A stretch of DNA of 64,000 nt. Origin: Undaria pinnatifida. Taxonomy: Eukaryota; Sar; Phaeophyceae; Laminariales; Alariaceae. Where the stretch lies: assembly GCA_012845835.1 (NCBI GenBank), contig JABAKD010000026.1, forward strand, positions 7,520,493 through 7,584,492, read 5' to 3'. The notes below the pieces were generated by a model. The model was not told the origin of the DNA, made no database searches, and saw only the letters and a program-made list of their open reading frames with translations. This document shows, piece by piece, positions 46,301 to 57,789 of this stretch. Each line of letters begins with the position of its first letter. The first letter of the stretch is position 1. The translations under genes and the position numbers were made by a program.

Positions 46301-48927
46301 TCCGTCCGTCGACAAGGCGACACGATAACCAGTAGTCATCTCATTGCGATGCATCTACCACGAAAAACTAGCCTTATCTCTGCACGGGCTGAGGCGACAG
46401 GCATCAAGTGGGCACACACCGTGCAGTAGCAGCTGCCCGCCAGAACAATTCAACACCACTCATCCGCGTCATGCTCCAGGCCACTCACAACCAAACTAAT
46501 TAAAGCTCTACGCGTCGAAGTAGGTCATAACGTCAACACCAATAAGCTCACCATCACTGGTGTTCGGATGACAACTCAACACCCTCTCTTGTCCCGTGGC
46601 TTCTTCCGCACCATCCCCCGCGTAGGCAGCACAGAACCCCGGCGGCGACAACGCCCCCGAGTTCTCCACCGACCCCCGCCGACCGCTCCAGTTCCCACCA
46701 TCCAACCGCTGCCGAAACACGTTCTGACCCTCCATCGACGCCCTCGCCAGTGTCTTCTCGGGGGCTGAGGCGGACACGAGTCGAACATTTTCGTGTGCGG
46801 TAAAGCTCCAAGCTGTCTGCGTCTCCGCGTCCACCCCCCCCCCTGATCGTCTATTCTCCACTTTCGAACCCCGAAAACTTGCGCTCCTTTTCCCTGGGGT
46901 TTCGGCGCCGCGCGCGGTAGGCGTTGGCCCCCATGCTTGCCCGCTCCCATCTCCCGAACTTTTATCGAGCTCCGCCGACGCACGCGCGAAAAAGTCGGCC
47001 ATGCAGAGGTCTGAGCTTGCCCTGTTCGGGTCCGGCACCGCGTCTTCTTCCGACGCCGCGCTTCGTCGGAATGGTTGGACGCCCCCACGGGCGCCCGGCG
47101 TTCGTCGGAGTTGGTGGTGGCTCTGCTCACCGTTGTGGTACACATAGGGCCTGGCGCCGGCTGGTGCTGAGCTCTCCACGCTAGGTCGTTCGGCAGGCGT
47201 GCCGCGAGCAGACCTCCTACCGTCCAGCTTGACCTTTCGAGTTGCAACACCCGCGTTGTAGGCCGCGGCGGTGGCAAGCACGTGCTTAACCGGGGTCTGG
47301 AGGCTAGCCGTAGCGCAAGCATCCCCGAAAAACGCTTCCTCTAGGGCTGTATCCTTCGCATCGAACGGTTCGTCTCCTTCCTCTGCCTCTAGTCCGCCGC
47401 CAAGGCTTGGCGTGGAGGCTATCATCTCCCACGGTTGGCTCCCCCGATCCGGTTTCCCTCTCGCTTTCCCCTGTAGTCCAATGTTGGGCGACGTAGCCGG
47501 CGCTGCAGCAGGCAGCAGCGCCCTGGTAGGCGTGTCGGTGCCAAAGTCCGTGTGGTTGTTGATATGGCTCAAGGTTTCTATGCTGAAGTCGAAGGCTTCG
47601 CTCTGACAGAGGGACTTGTCTACCTGCTCCCCCCCCCTTTCCCCGCCAATATCCTCCTCACTCTCCACGTCCTCATCCCCCCCGTCGTGTAGGGCGTCTT
47701 CGAATGCTGGGAAGTGATCGCGAGGGGTTGCCGCCCCTCCCCCGGTGCCCGCAAAAGGGTTATGAAACCCCGCACCGTGCGGAGTACCCGCATCGTCTTT
47801 ATGCCCGCTCCGTCTTGCCTCAATCGCCCCCTCTGCACCTGAGGCACCGGCGTCCCTCTCGCTCGGCTCCTTTAACCTAACCCGTGCACTTTCCACGCGT
47901 CCTTGGGGTGACCCATCCCGCCTTTCCTGCGCTTCTAGTCTCGCATCAAGCTGGCGCAGTTGCGCCTCCTTTCTCCGGTCCGATCGCAAGACGTGATCTC
48001 GCAAGCTCTTAAGTTCCGCCTGAAGCGCCTCGATAGTGGCTTCGGTCGTTGCTACCGCGGCCATTTCCACCACCTCCCGTTCACCACTTGTCCCCGATGC
48101 CACCGGAGGCGTTACTCGCCTGGAATCTTCACCGCTTCTGCTGCCCCGAGCTTGATCAGGCCCACTTCTTCGCCCTACCACATCACCTTTGGTGGCACTT
48201 TTCGACTCTGCTGCATCTGAAGAGTTCTCGCTCGATCGAAACGGTGAGAGACCGACAAAAGGCTTCCCACCGCCGTCGCTACCAGCGCTTTCATCGAGCC
48301 CTCCAGCGACCCCTTCAGTGAGTCTCGACCCCCGCCGACCCACACGATTCGACGGCAACGCTTCCCCCCTACCGCTATCGGTGCCAGTGTCGCTCTCAAC
48401 GTCGTCACTGGATTCCCCCCCATCCCCATCCCAGTCGGAGCCCTCCTCGGCAGGTCGGGTGGGCGAAGACATATTCGGGTTGCTGCAGTTGTTACCCGGC
48501 GAACCATTCCCAACCTTTTTCGAGGCACGCCTCTCCCCTTCCCCCGTGGGATTGCCCGGCCCTCCCGCTCCCCCCACCCTTCCCAGTGCACCAAACCTTC
48601 CCGACCTAAAGCCGCCAGCGACGCCCCCTCGACCGACAGTTCTGCTTGCCCCGTCAGTCCCGCCGCCGCCGCCGCCGGCACCGTCACCACCCCCTTCACC
48701 ATCGTCACTATCCCATTCCTCGCTCTCAGCAGTTTGTTGTTCCCGTGCGAGGGCATCGCCCCGAGCAAGGTTCCTCCCAGCCTCGTCGAGGAACGACACA
48801 GAGGGTCGAATCGGACTGGCACTAAAAACAGTCGAGGCAGAGGCGGAGTCTTGGACGATGTCCCTCGCGAAGTCATCAAAGTCGTCCTCGTCATCGAGGG
48901 TTAGGATCCCGGAAAGGTCTGCTCCAC
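43399..48927 (-). CDS. Large low-complexity protein, two exons joined, 5' end not fixed
   Basis: Exon 48927-46552 and terminal exon 45401-43399. The donor ATG/GTGAGC and the acceptor TCGCAG, preceded by a pyrimidine tract, are both phase 1. Joining them avoids the stop at 46508 and gives about 1,459 residues of open frame. The protein is acidic and disordered: LDDEDDFDDFARDIVQDS near the start, a short coiled coil (EALQAELKSLRDHVLRSD), many Gly/Ser/Arg linkers, a Gln/Arg tract encoded near 44975-45050 and the end GYWRDKLGMTQ. No family is recognised. The exon start at 48927 (after CCGAAG) could also be 48918 (after GAGCAG). No ATG fits there, so at least one more 5' exon is missing. The two exons could belong to separate genes, but matching phase argues for one. 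Confidence 0.6.
45402..46551 (-). other. Intron of the low-complexity gene
   Basis: 1,150 bp, with a pyrimidine-rich 3' end (CCCCCTTTCCCC) before the acceptor. A CAG/CTG-rich stretch lies near 45870-45925. No internal gene. Confidence 0.55.
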
Positions 48928-50029
48928 CTTCGGAGGGATTATTGACAGGGGGCGGGGGGCGAGGGGGAGAAATGAAAACGATGATTGGAAGGTAGATTAA
49001 AAGCACGGAGGAGTATCGGTTTTAGGATTTTTTTTTTTGCGTGAAATAAGTTTTGGCTGTCGTGCTTTTACGTTGTTTTGGCAAAGATTTTTTTTTAACG
49101 GCTTCTTGTTCGTAAAATCGGTTTTGGTTGTCAGACTATTTTCCCTCTGTTTTGTAGAGGTCCCCGTCATTTTCTGCTGATTCGTCGTTTTTGTTATTAA
49201 CATTCACGCTGCACATTGTCAGATGACAAAAGATAATACACCATGCCGATACAGCGGTCGAGATGGTCCGTGGCGACAAGCGGGAATACCAATCCGAGGA
49301 CCAACGCCCGAAAGGGTAGGGTGGACCGTAACTGGACCAAGTCAGGCGGAAGGCTGTTTTCTCATGGCCAGGGGTTTTGTTAGTGGGTGAGCTTGCGTAA
49401 GTTCCAGACTACACTACCCGGAATAGTGCCGTCCCGGGTGGCTATCTCCACCGCACCTGACCCCAGGCGTCAGGTCAGGTCGGGTCGACATACTTACGCA
49501 TCCGTATACAACGTACTCTGGCAACTTGCGCTGCCAGAGTAGTAACGGGGACCGCCGGTAGGGGTAGGGACAGCTCGCGCTATCGCTATCACGGGAACCG
49601 CAGGACACGCCAGCTAACGCTGAATTGCGAATGCAATTGAGTTAAATTGACACACGACGTGTATGAAAATACGTGGAAGTGTGGTGAGCTTAAGCTTTAT
49701 TTTTCCCCATCCGCCGGAGGATAAAAACAAAACAAACAAACAAACAAGCAAACAGACAGAAAGGTAGAACAGCGGCAGGACTAATCAAACAACACAAACA
49801 CAAAATATACACCGTTAGGCCTGGGACTGGCAAAATTTTAGACGTAGAATTTGGAAAAAAAATGTCCCATGGTCGTTCTCTGGGAAAAAAACTCTTTAGG
49901 AAATCAACCAATCAGCGATGGGGGGAAAGGCCCCACATCACCTACAAAAAAATATTCGTGAAAACAAAGCCTGTGCCGCTCGCTGCTGTTCTGCGGCAAA
50001 AAAAGTTGGAGCGTGTGTAGAAAAAAATA

Positions 50030-50060
<31 letters not shown>

Positions 50061-50123
50061 GCTGCTGCTGCTGCCCGAGGTGCTGCTCTACCCCCCGCGT
50101 GTAGCAGCGTACTCAAGGGACAG
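48928..50123. other. No gene recognised
   Basis: Contains T-rich runs (49020-49110), a perfect 10-bp-stem hairpin (49514-49541: ACTCTGGCA ... TGCCAGAGT), an AAAC-type simple repeat (49725-49760) and a CTG triplet run (50032-50076). A 5' exon of the minus-strand low-complexity gene may lie here or beyond. Confidence 0.5.
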
Positions 50124-50685
50124 CTAGCGTAGGCGGAACATATCTTCTGGGGGACCCTCCGGCAAGATGGCCGACAGCAGACCTATGCATCTGAATTCCT
50201 CCAAGATGGTGATATTATGCAGCAGCAGTGCCGTAGTTTTTCCTTTTTTGCGAACCTCCAGCGTCTTTCCCAACTCTATCTCGCGTGCCTCCGATGCAGC
50301 ACGCTTCACCTCTAGCTCGCGGGAAAGTTGCTGCTGTGCGTGCAGCTCGACTCGGGTTTGGGCCAAGGCTGCATCTGACTCGTGTCGGAGGTCCTGCTCC
50401 AGGTTGAGTTTGCCTTTCTCCTCGGACAACTGTTGAGAGACATCTTGCAGCAAAGACTTTGCCTCAGCGGCCTCGACCCGGCTCTCGTCGCGCTGCTTCA
50501 CGACCCGGTCACGGATGCTCTCGGCCGCCTCGACACCGCCGCGCTGGATGGCAAGCGCCCGGCGTGCAGCCACGCCCGCGTCTGCCGTCGTGGTCCCGGT
50601 ACGCGCCCGATAAGCCTCCTTGACCTTGGCAATTTTTTTCTTTTTCCTTTCGGTCCCGTGCCTTCAGGTTTTTCGAGTTGCCCAT
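50124..50685 (-). CDS. Coiled-coil ORF with out-of-frame start
   Basis: The body (open from about 50650 to the stop at 50124) is a long heptad-rich helix: QQLSEEKGKLNLEQDLRHES, LAQTRVELHAQQQLSREL, ending ILPEGPPEDMFRLR. There is no in-frame ATG in the helix. An ATG at 50685 opens MGNSKNLKARDRKEKEK, a basic N-terminus that would fit, but it is one base out of frame. The frames meet at an A-rich tract (50633-50650 on +, T run). Either a base miscount in the homopolymer, a real frameshift, or an unseen splice explains this. The family was not recognised. It could be the 5' part of the gene at 48927-43399, but no good donor links them. Confidence 0.5.
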
Positions 50686-51547
50686 GGCTAATTTTGCACG
50701 ATCACTCTGCCAGAATGACCCAATGTGGCCAACTTTGTTTGCGAATTTCTCGCCGGCTATTTACTCGATTTAAGAGCGGATTGCTTTGCTGTCTCCTCCA
50801 AGTCCCGGCGGAGGGAAATACGGGTATTTTACCAATACCCAGTTGCATTAGTTCGACCCCATTGAGCAAGAGACGAATATGAGCAGAAAACACGAGTTTT
50901 CCCGCACATTTCCGTCCGATTAGACTTCAAAATACAACGGAAAATTCAGAATGATCCGTATTTCCCTTCGTTTACACTGATTACACGTGTCTGTTGAATT
51001 TCAGGATCCAACTCGCCTCCTGTGTTGCGTATTTTGTGATACCCTGTTAAACATTATTTCAGTCTAAAACCAAGTAAAAACAGTGTTTGCAATTTTTTTC
51101 TCCGAGACATTTTTTCGGATTTTTTTGTGGTTTTCGCCGAATAGACCTGCCATTTTTTGGGGTCAAATCGACTTCCAGTCCCAGACCTAACCGTCAGTGG
51201 GCGTTGGATGACAAGAAAGGCGCGCTCAGTACGACTGCCTCGGACAACGACGCCGGCCGTTTCTGGAGTATTACTTTCTTGCTCGACCGTGCTGTAATTT
51301 GCCCAATCAACCCGCTGGCATTTACTACCAGGTATAATGTACTATTTTTTATCACTATTTTTCAACCATAGCCGTTGTTGTCCAGCTCAACTCGTAAGAG
51401 GTTTTACCCTTAGCGACGTTCTGGACAAGACCGTGGTTACAGGTGTCTTCCCTTTCCCCCCCCGATACGTGCCTTTACTTGTATCGTGCACAGCGTTTAG
51501 CATTCCCACGTTTCAGCTTTTTGTACTCGTCGATTTTCATCGAACTA

Positions 51548-51580
<33 letters not shown>

Positions 51581-51734
51581 GCTCACGTTACCTCTTGTCA
51601 AAAATCTAGAGTCCGTAATCACACAAAGGTGCGTAGAAAGATCCGAAAAAACACAATGAAATCAAAATTCGGCCGGGAAACACTACGATTTCCCACCCAA
51701 AAACACAGGAGACGAAGAAGGCTCACGCTATAAT

Positions 51735-52030
51735 AGGTACCTGAGTGATCTCGGGGTTACCGTGGGATAAGTCCTTCGGGACTGCACCCACGATTTTTGG
51801 GACAATCGATTTGAAATTGATGATGGGCGTGTTTGCAGCGGTAGGCGCGGCTACAGCATCGGCAGACGAAGCGAAGTACCTGGGTAATTTCGGGGCTATA
51901 CCCTGGTTTAACTCCTTTGGGACTGAACCCATGTTTTTTGGAAGAATCAACTTGGAACTGGTGATAGGTTTGTTCTGCAGCGGTGAACGGGGCTTCACAC
52001 GGAAAAAATGCCGAACCAAGTTGACGGTTA
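51735..52030. repeat. Diverged ~150-bp tandem duplication
   Basis: Two units share TACCTG(A/G)GT(G/A)AT(C/T)TCGGGG, a CCTT(T/C)GGGACTG core, TTTTTTGG and a GGTGATAGG/TGATGGGCG segment. Both units stay open on plus (FGTAPTIFGTIDLKLMMG and FGTEPMFFGRINLELVIG) and on minus. It may be a decayed repeat protein or non-coding. Confidence 0.6.
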
Positions 52031-52489
52031 CAGCATCGGCCACAGGAAGATAAGCGACCACCATTGGCTGCTGGCGTAGGGGATGTATCCGACTTGCAAC
52101 GCGGGGAGGTATGTGACACACTCGCTGCATGATCATACTCGTACGGCTGCACTTTCACACAATTTTAGTTGACGCGGTTGATAGGGATCGCACTTCTTGT
52201 TTTTTCAGTCGATATGCTGCTGTACTGCGTGCTGCATCATGTCTGAATTCCGAAAGGGCCAAGATGGCACTGGAGGCATGCTTATGTTGTAGTGTAGAGC
52301 CCATACTACAGTAGCAAACACGTAAAAAACACCCGGTAAAAAACTACCAGGTATTAGGGACTCCAGAGGCAAACAAGGACGAAAACAATGACGATTCAGA
52401 TTGAAGAATAGCATAGGCCACACGGAGCAAATTTGACGCTGCTGGGTTTTGGGGTGTAACATCACAGCATCACAGCAGTGCGAGAGCAC

Positions 52490-52640
52490 TATGACCGCCT
52501 TTCTAGGGTGCCGCCGTATTCATTCCAGGTTATGAGTACTGCAGTGCAATTCCCCAGTAGTGCCAAGCGATCTTGACCGCCTTATATAGGGATACCGCCT
52601 TATATAGGGATACCGCCTTACATAGGGATACCGCCTTATT
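52490..52640 (+). repeat. Dispersed repeat family A, copy 2
   Basis: Matches 5215-5405 in order of segments. Here the GATACCGCCTTATATAGG step is amplified to about four 18-bp copies. Confidence 0.7.
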
Positions 52641-53754
52641 GGGGGACTGTTACTGCTGTACTGCTATTAATAAAAACACGATCAGAGTGTACGCATCTGT
52701 AACATTACTTGTAGTCTACACGAGTAGTCGCCGCTTGCATTTGCCAACTATTAATATTAATACGAGGCCAACAGGGGACGAGCGGTTCTACTGCTGTGGC
52801 ATGCAACACGAGTACCGCTGTATCATATAGGGACCCCACGCGGTTCTGCAAATGCCACCAGGTACTGGTATACGAGTACCAGGTACATATCATCCAACGC
52901 ACGGGTCCATGGGTAAGGGCGACTGTCGCTTCGAGTCGCGGCAGACACCCCACCCCTACCGCCACCGCCGCAACACGCAGCTCGAAAAGCCCAAATTGCA
53001 TGAAAAGGACAAACAATTGTTCCTTGGCAGGAGCGCCGACAGCGGGCGCAGCAGCACAACAGCACACGCTCACGCACAAGTAGACTCCGGATCACGAGGT
53101 AAGCGCCCCAAGAGGATATTCAACCGTTGCCGGCTGCTGTGCCTGTGTGGCAATGCAAGGCCACACCAAGGGGAGCTCGCTGGCACGGCGGCAGGGTCGT
53201 ACGTAATTGGAACCGCATGAGGGTTCGGCCAAAGGTATTAATAGTGGACCAACCTGCTACACAGCAGCACCTGACACCTGCGCCTAATAAAACAGCAGTT
53301 GATACTCTCATGCTGGGCGCGTCTTGAACGGGCACGTTCGTCCTTATATGATACCTGGTACCTGGTAGCTAGGTTGTTGAACTGCCGTGAAGGGAAGTTG
53401 AGTTGCAATGCAGATCGAAGGCATCACACACCGAATGAGAGGGGTTGCTCGATCTTCACCATCACGTGCAGCAAAAATCGGGCAAATGTCGCCCGTTGGC
53501 TTTTTTTCGAATGCGGACGTAGCATCTAACACAGTGTGCCCCAATTTTCGCTTCTCGGGAGCCTACACCACCACAAGGTTATACCACCACCTCCTCCCAA
53601 GGTGCTAGACAACTCCATTTCAATCTTCACAGGCCGCCTTCTAACGACCAGCCGTTGTAGTTCGCACGCACACAGCAAGGGCTTGAAGGCTGCATCAGCG
53701 CAAAAGCACACGACACGGGCATTCTAGCCTTTCTCGTCTGTTTCAAGTCTCACC

Positions 53755-53931
53755 TATGCTTCGTTCAGGACCGTGATCATCCTCCACCGGAAAGCTTCCG
53801 TGTGGGCCCTCCAGTCGCCTGAAATCGTCTGCCATGTCATCTAGGGATGGTACCTTCTCAGCGAGACCCCAACCAAGTGCAGAGATGGACAGACGGTGAT
53901 GCTTTCGGCACTGCTGCTGTTTTGTCCTCAA
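53755..53931 (-). CDS. Possible internal exon, unrecognised
   Basis: The frame reads RLSISALGWGLAEKVPSLDD, then MADDFRRLEGPHGSFPVEDD, and meets a strong donor (AAGCATAG/GTGAGACT). A second candidate piece follows on the same strand near 53685-53590 (AFKPLLCACELQRLVVRRR) after a TGATGCAG acceptor. No family match and no start codon; called only on composition and splice signal. Confidence 0.25.
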
Positions 53932-54135
53932 GTGGTTGAGAAATGCAGGGAGTTCCAGTCATGTCGAAACGCGTTTTTATAACAGACGGGGCTTATGCGA
54001 AGATACCCCCTGCCGGACAGTCATCCCCCAGCTCGCAGCCAGCCTGAACCTCGAACCAGCACAACGACAAACCAACACGTCCCAGGATCAGATCTGCAAG
54101 AAAATAACGAACCTTCCCAAGGGTGGAGACTGTAG

Positions 54136-54306
54136 ATGTTCCGCCATGGAGAGACGAGCTGTACGGGGCAGCCAGCACTCCCCTCAGAAATGGTCGGTGT
54201 CGCTCTTTCGTTCCTTGATGGCCGCTCACTGACCAGCTTCGAGGCGGCCTCTAGAGGCACCAAGCTCGCGGTGCAAGGCCACCCGAACCTGTTCAAAACA
54301 CTCCTG
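54136..54306 (+). CDS. F-box domain exon
   Basis: ATG to donor (CTCCTG/GTGAGA), 57 codons, phase 0. The peptide has PALPSEMVGVALSFLDGRSL, then SFEAASRGTKLAVQGHPNLF, matching the F-box pattern (LPxE, xxFLD, L, then the helix-3 region before a hydrophobic LFKTLL). F-box proteins recruit substrates to SCF ubiquitin ligases through Skp1. Following exons were not identified. A possible microexon is at 60429-60476 and a Kelch region begins at 62625 on the same strand, so an F-box/Kelch gene is conceivable but unproven. It may instead be an isolated fragment. Confidence 0.5.
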
Positions 54307-54680
54307 GTGAGAAACCAACACAGGTCGTATTCGTATAGCTTGGCGCGACTACCGACGAGTAGAGCAACACTACGTTTCATTCCATGATCCACCTGTTGTT
54401 TCCTGTTTAACGTTAGACATCGCATCATTGATCCGACCTGAACCTAGCCTTCAGTAACCTAACCTTCAGTAAGTTAACCACGCGTCGCCGGATCCTTTTT
54501 CACATCCGTACCGGAGGTACCAGATAACAGATGAAGAGGGCAAGGCATGATACCATACGCACCGCACCGGCACGCCGAGGAATCCTAGTACCTTGTACCT
54601 TGTACTAGACATATCATACTAGACTATACAACAGAAAGTACAAAGCGCGCGGCAGTATTGACTTGTACGGGTAGTTCCAG

Positions 54681-54778
54681 TTGTTATTGTTGTTCTCACA
54701 TTAACTCGCATAATCAAGTCCGTGGTCACAGGACAGGCTCCAGTCACTCTGGAGCTGAGGAATACCCCAGGGAAAACA
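54681..54778 (+). repeat. Dispersed repeat family C, copy 1
   Basis: Reverse complement of 59935-60032 with few changes; the shared core is AAGTCCGTGGTCACAGGACA followed by a CCAGTCACTCTGGA segment and GAGGAATACCCCAG. Confidence 0.85.
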
Positions 54779-57363
54779 CACACAACCCAAGGTGGTACAC
54801 GCATATATCACAGCTGACGCAATCCAGTATAGACGGGCGACGACTTGCGTGTTTCGACAAGATGCCAGCTCTGTTGTGCGCTGGCGATCGGACACTGGCT
54901 GTACTCGTATAACCTTAACGACGGGCGGTGCCAGTGTATCCATGTACTTCCCGGCAAGGATATCGGATTACAGAGTACTTGTACCGCTAACGCCCCCCCT
55001 GCATGGGTGGTTACGCAATACCGGCGGCCCAGACCAATTGAAGACGAAATTCTTCGACTTCGGGATGAAGATTTTCACAATTTCTTCGGGACCAAAACAT
55101 GACGTTTTCAAGAAATGATACGGCTCTGAATTAGACAAGATCCAAACGGCCTCGCACTGGGTGCCTACACGAAAAACCTCTGTCTACCAGTGAGTTACCA
55201 GCGCATGTAAAAGCATCCAGAGAAAGGGCGTGCGTGTCCCCGTAGGTGAAAGAGTACGTACGCATCCCGTAATAGGTGGAAGCGAAGTCGCGTCTCCGGT
55301 GTATTGCGATGCTTCTGTGGGCCAATACCTGTATCATCAGCGTCACAGCTTGCTCGACGTTCTCGTGCATGAAGCAGTAGTACACGATATCGTACTGCTG
55401 TATCCGTACGTTCTTATGATAGCGTGTTAGTGACGGGTTTAGGGTAGGCAAGGCGACGAATATCCTCGATGCGCCCCGGGAGGAGACGCTTGCGGCGATT
55501 CTCAGACAATTGTTTCCAAGTCTAGCTTATGCTACTGTTGCTGCTGCTGTTGCTGCTGCTGCTGAAGAGGTAGAACAGCTGCCGTCGACAGCCAGGATTT
55601 TCGTATCATTTTTACAACACGCGTATGATGCGATCTCTGACTGACATGTACGAGATGATCGCGTGTGGTGGGACAAATGAACTCGCGTCGTCTATCGCCA
55701 CCTCCGCTGCAGTTCTCCCGCAGCAACGACACGCGACAACTGGTGCCTTGTCTTGTAGTCGAAATTGAAGCTAGGTAGGGACAGTGCTCAAACCAATCTG
55801 GAGGGTACGGCGCTGTAGCCGCGAACTGAGATAGTAGACAGTCCTTCGAGTCAACACTTTTAGAAATGAACCCCATGAACAGAACAGTTCCATTAATAGT
55901 AGACTCTAAGAAATAGTCTACATATTTCAGAAAATATGAAAAAAAAGAAGTGATTTCTTACGGCAAATTAACGAACCCTCCTCCAACGTACTGGATTTGA
56001 ATTCAGATATTCCCAACGGGCCAGCTTCGGGCAGTTAGAGCAACAATCCAGCACACTAAGGCTTTCACCGCCGTACCGTCGATTCCAACCCATAGCACTG
56101 CTCTTTCTAATCACATCGCTGCTCTTTCGAATTGTATTATGTGCAGCAGCAGTCTAGGCCATGAGGGACCCGTTTCTTCCTCGGAAAAACAAACCGAGTC
56201 AAGAGCATGACGTATAGATAGGTATATACGCAGGTCCGCCCGTACGCCTGTCTAGTTGACCCAGAAACAAGAATGTAGCGAACGAACAGAGATGTACTAT
56301 TAAGAGAAAACCCAACATGAACAACGAGTATCGCACAAGGCAAAATACGAGCGAAGGGAAGAGTACACACTGCAGCACGCTGCTCGTACTACTACTAGTG
56401 ATTCACAAGTATTACGTGTGCGTGCCGTCCTTGGCTCTGTCGAACGCAAACCCGGGCTGGGTGTTGTGTATTACGACGTATCACACACATCGAGCGGCAG
56501 CAGACAGAGAGAGGCGACAATAAAGCCGATAGCTACAAAAGAGTAGATAGAAGCATGTACAACAAGAGGTGCGAACTGCTCCGCGTCAATTATTATACGT
56601 ACCATAAGAGGGTGAGAGGTGGGCGATTATCTCTGAAATACGCGTACTGCTTGTACAAGGGCCGTGGAGTATACCAGAGAGAGACACCGGGCGCCTCCGC
56701 CTAGGGTGTGGGCTGAACGGGCATTCACCTAGAAAGGGGTCGTTCACACGCGAGCTCATGAACGACGACGGCGTATCTCACAGAAGCACAGATGATGGCA
56801 TCCGTAGGAGGTACCCGGTTCAAGAGCTGCTATCTAAGATACTGCATGATACATAGGTCCGCGTCGTACATGCTATGATAGGATATCATACACGTATCAC
56901 TTGTGGGATGAGCTAGCAGAGACAATAACAGCTTCCGGACTATACACTGAAGGACCGCCAAAGAGACGCAAGTGAGAGACGCCTTGTGCTCCCGCCTGGA
57001 GTGGGCCACGAGGGCATCCACCTAGCTGGAGGCTCGCACGTGCCTTTTTTCGTGGTTCTCGTTAAAGCTTGTTTTGTTCGTTGTCGGGCTGTGCATCGGT
57101 TGGGGCACTTTGAATTTCCATTAGTGAAATGAGGGCTACATCATTTGTTGCAACCATCAGAATTCGGTCCCGCAAAAAATCTTCATGCCGAAGTCGAAGA
57201 ATTTCGTGTTATTGCCTACCGCTCCCGACACCTCCAGCTGTAGTGCGGTAAAACGGTATTCCGACATTCTTGCTTCCCGGGGAATAGGCATATATATTAC
57301 ATGTATACCAAGCGTTCCTTTAAAACTGACGATTCGCATCCCTCCCCCTAATGCTCAATGGCG

Positions 57364-57566
57364 GAGACAGTACATGGCCACATACATCACCTCGCATGCT
57401 GTATTTAGCAATACGTATCTCTTTCGTATAATTAGCGATGTCAGAAAATAATGGTAACTGTATGATGATGGTGACAAACAGTGCATGACCACATCACCTC
57501 GCCTGTTGTATTTGACAATACGTATCTCTTCCTTATAATTAGCGATGTCAGAAAATAATGGTACCT
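57364..57566. repeat. Two-copy ~112-bp tandem duplication
   Basis: Both copies contain GACAATACGTATCTCTT-like and TATAATTAGCGATGTCAGAA segments, followed by AATAATGGTA. Confidence 0.85.
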
Positions 57567-57789
57567 ACAAATATTCTATAAAATATTCTAGCTTTAGATC
57601 GATGTATCATACAACAACAAATTATGAAGATTTAACACGTTATTTACTACACTTAAAACACTGGGTTGCATGCTGCATCTAACATCAAACCTTCTAGAAT
57701 AGTAAACATTACAAGCCAGATGATATAAAGGGATGTCTTATTGCTTCAATCGTCAGGTTTGTCCCCTTTGAGGATTTATAGTTTCCGCG

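Larger units (their letters stand above)
50686..53742. other. Intergenic, repeats, no supported gene
   Basis: Includes a GTT run (51549-51580), a diverged tandem duplication (51735-52030), repeat family A copy 2 (52490-52640) and GGTACC-type motifs (52860-52890, 53350-53370). Many short frames, none with a domain. Confidence 0.5.

Noticed and set aside
46508-46551. Stop at 46508 as the true end of the low-complexity protein
   Set aside because: A consensus donor (GTGAGC) lies just before, and its phase matches the acceptor at 45402; still, intron retention would give this shorter form.
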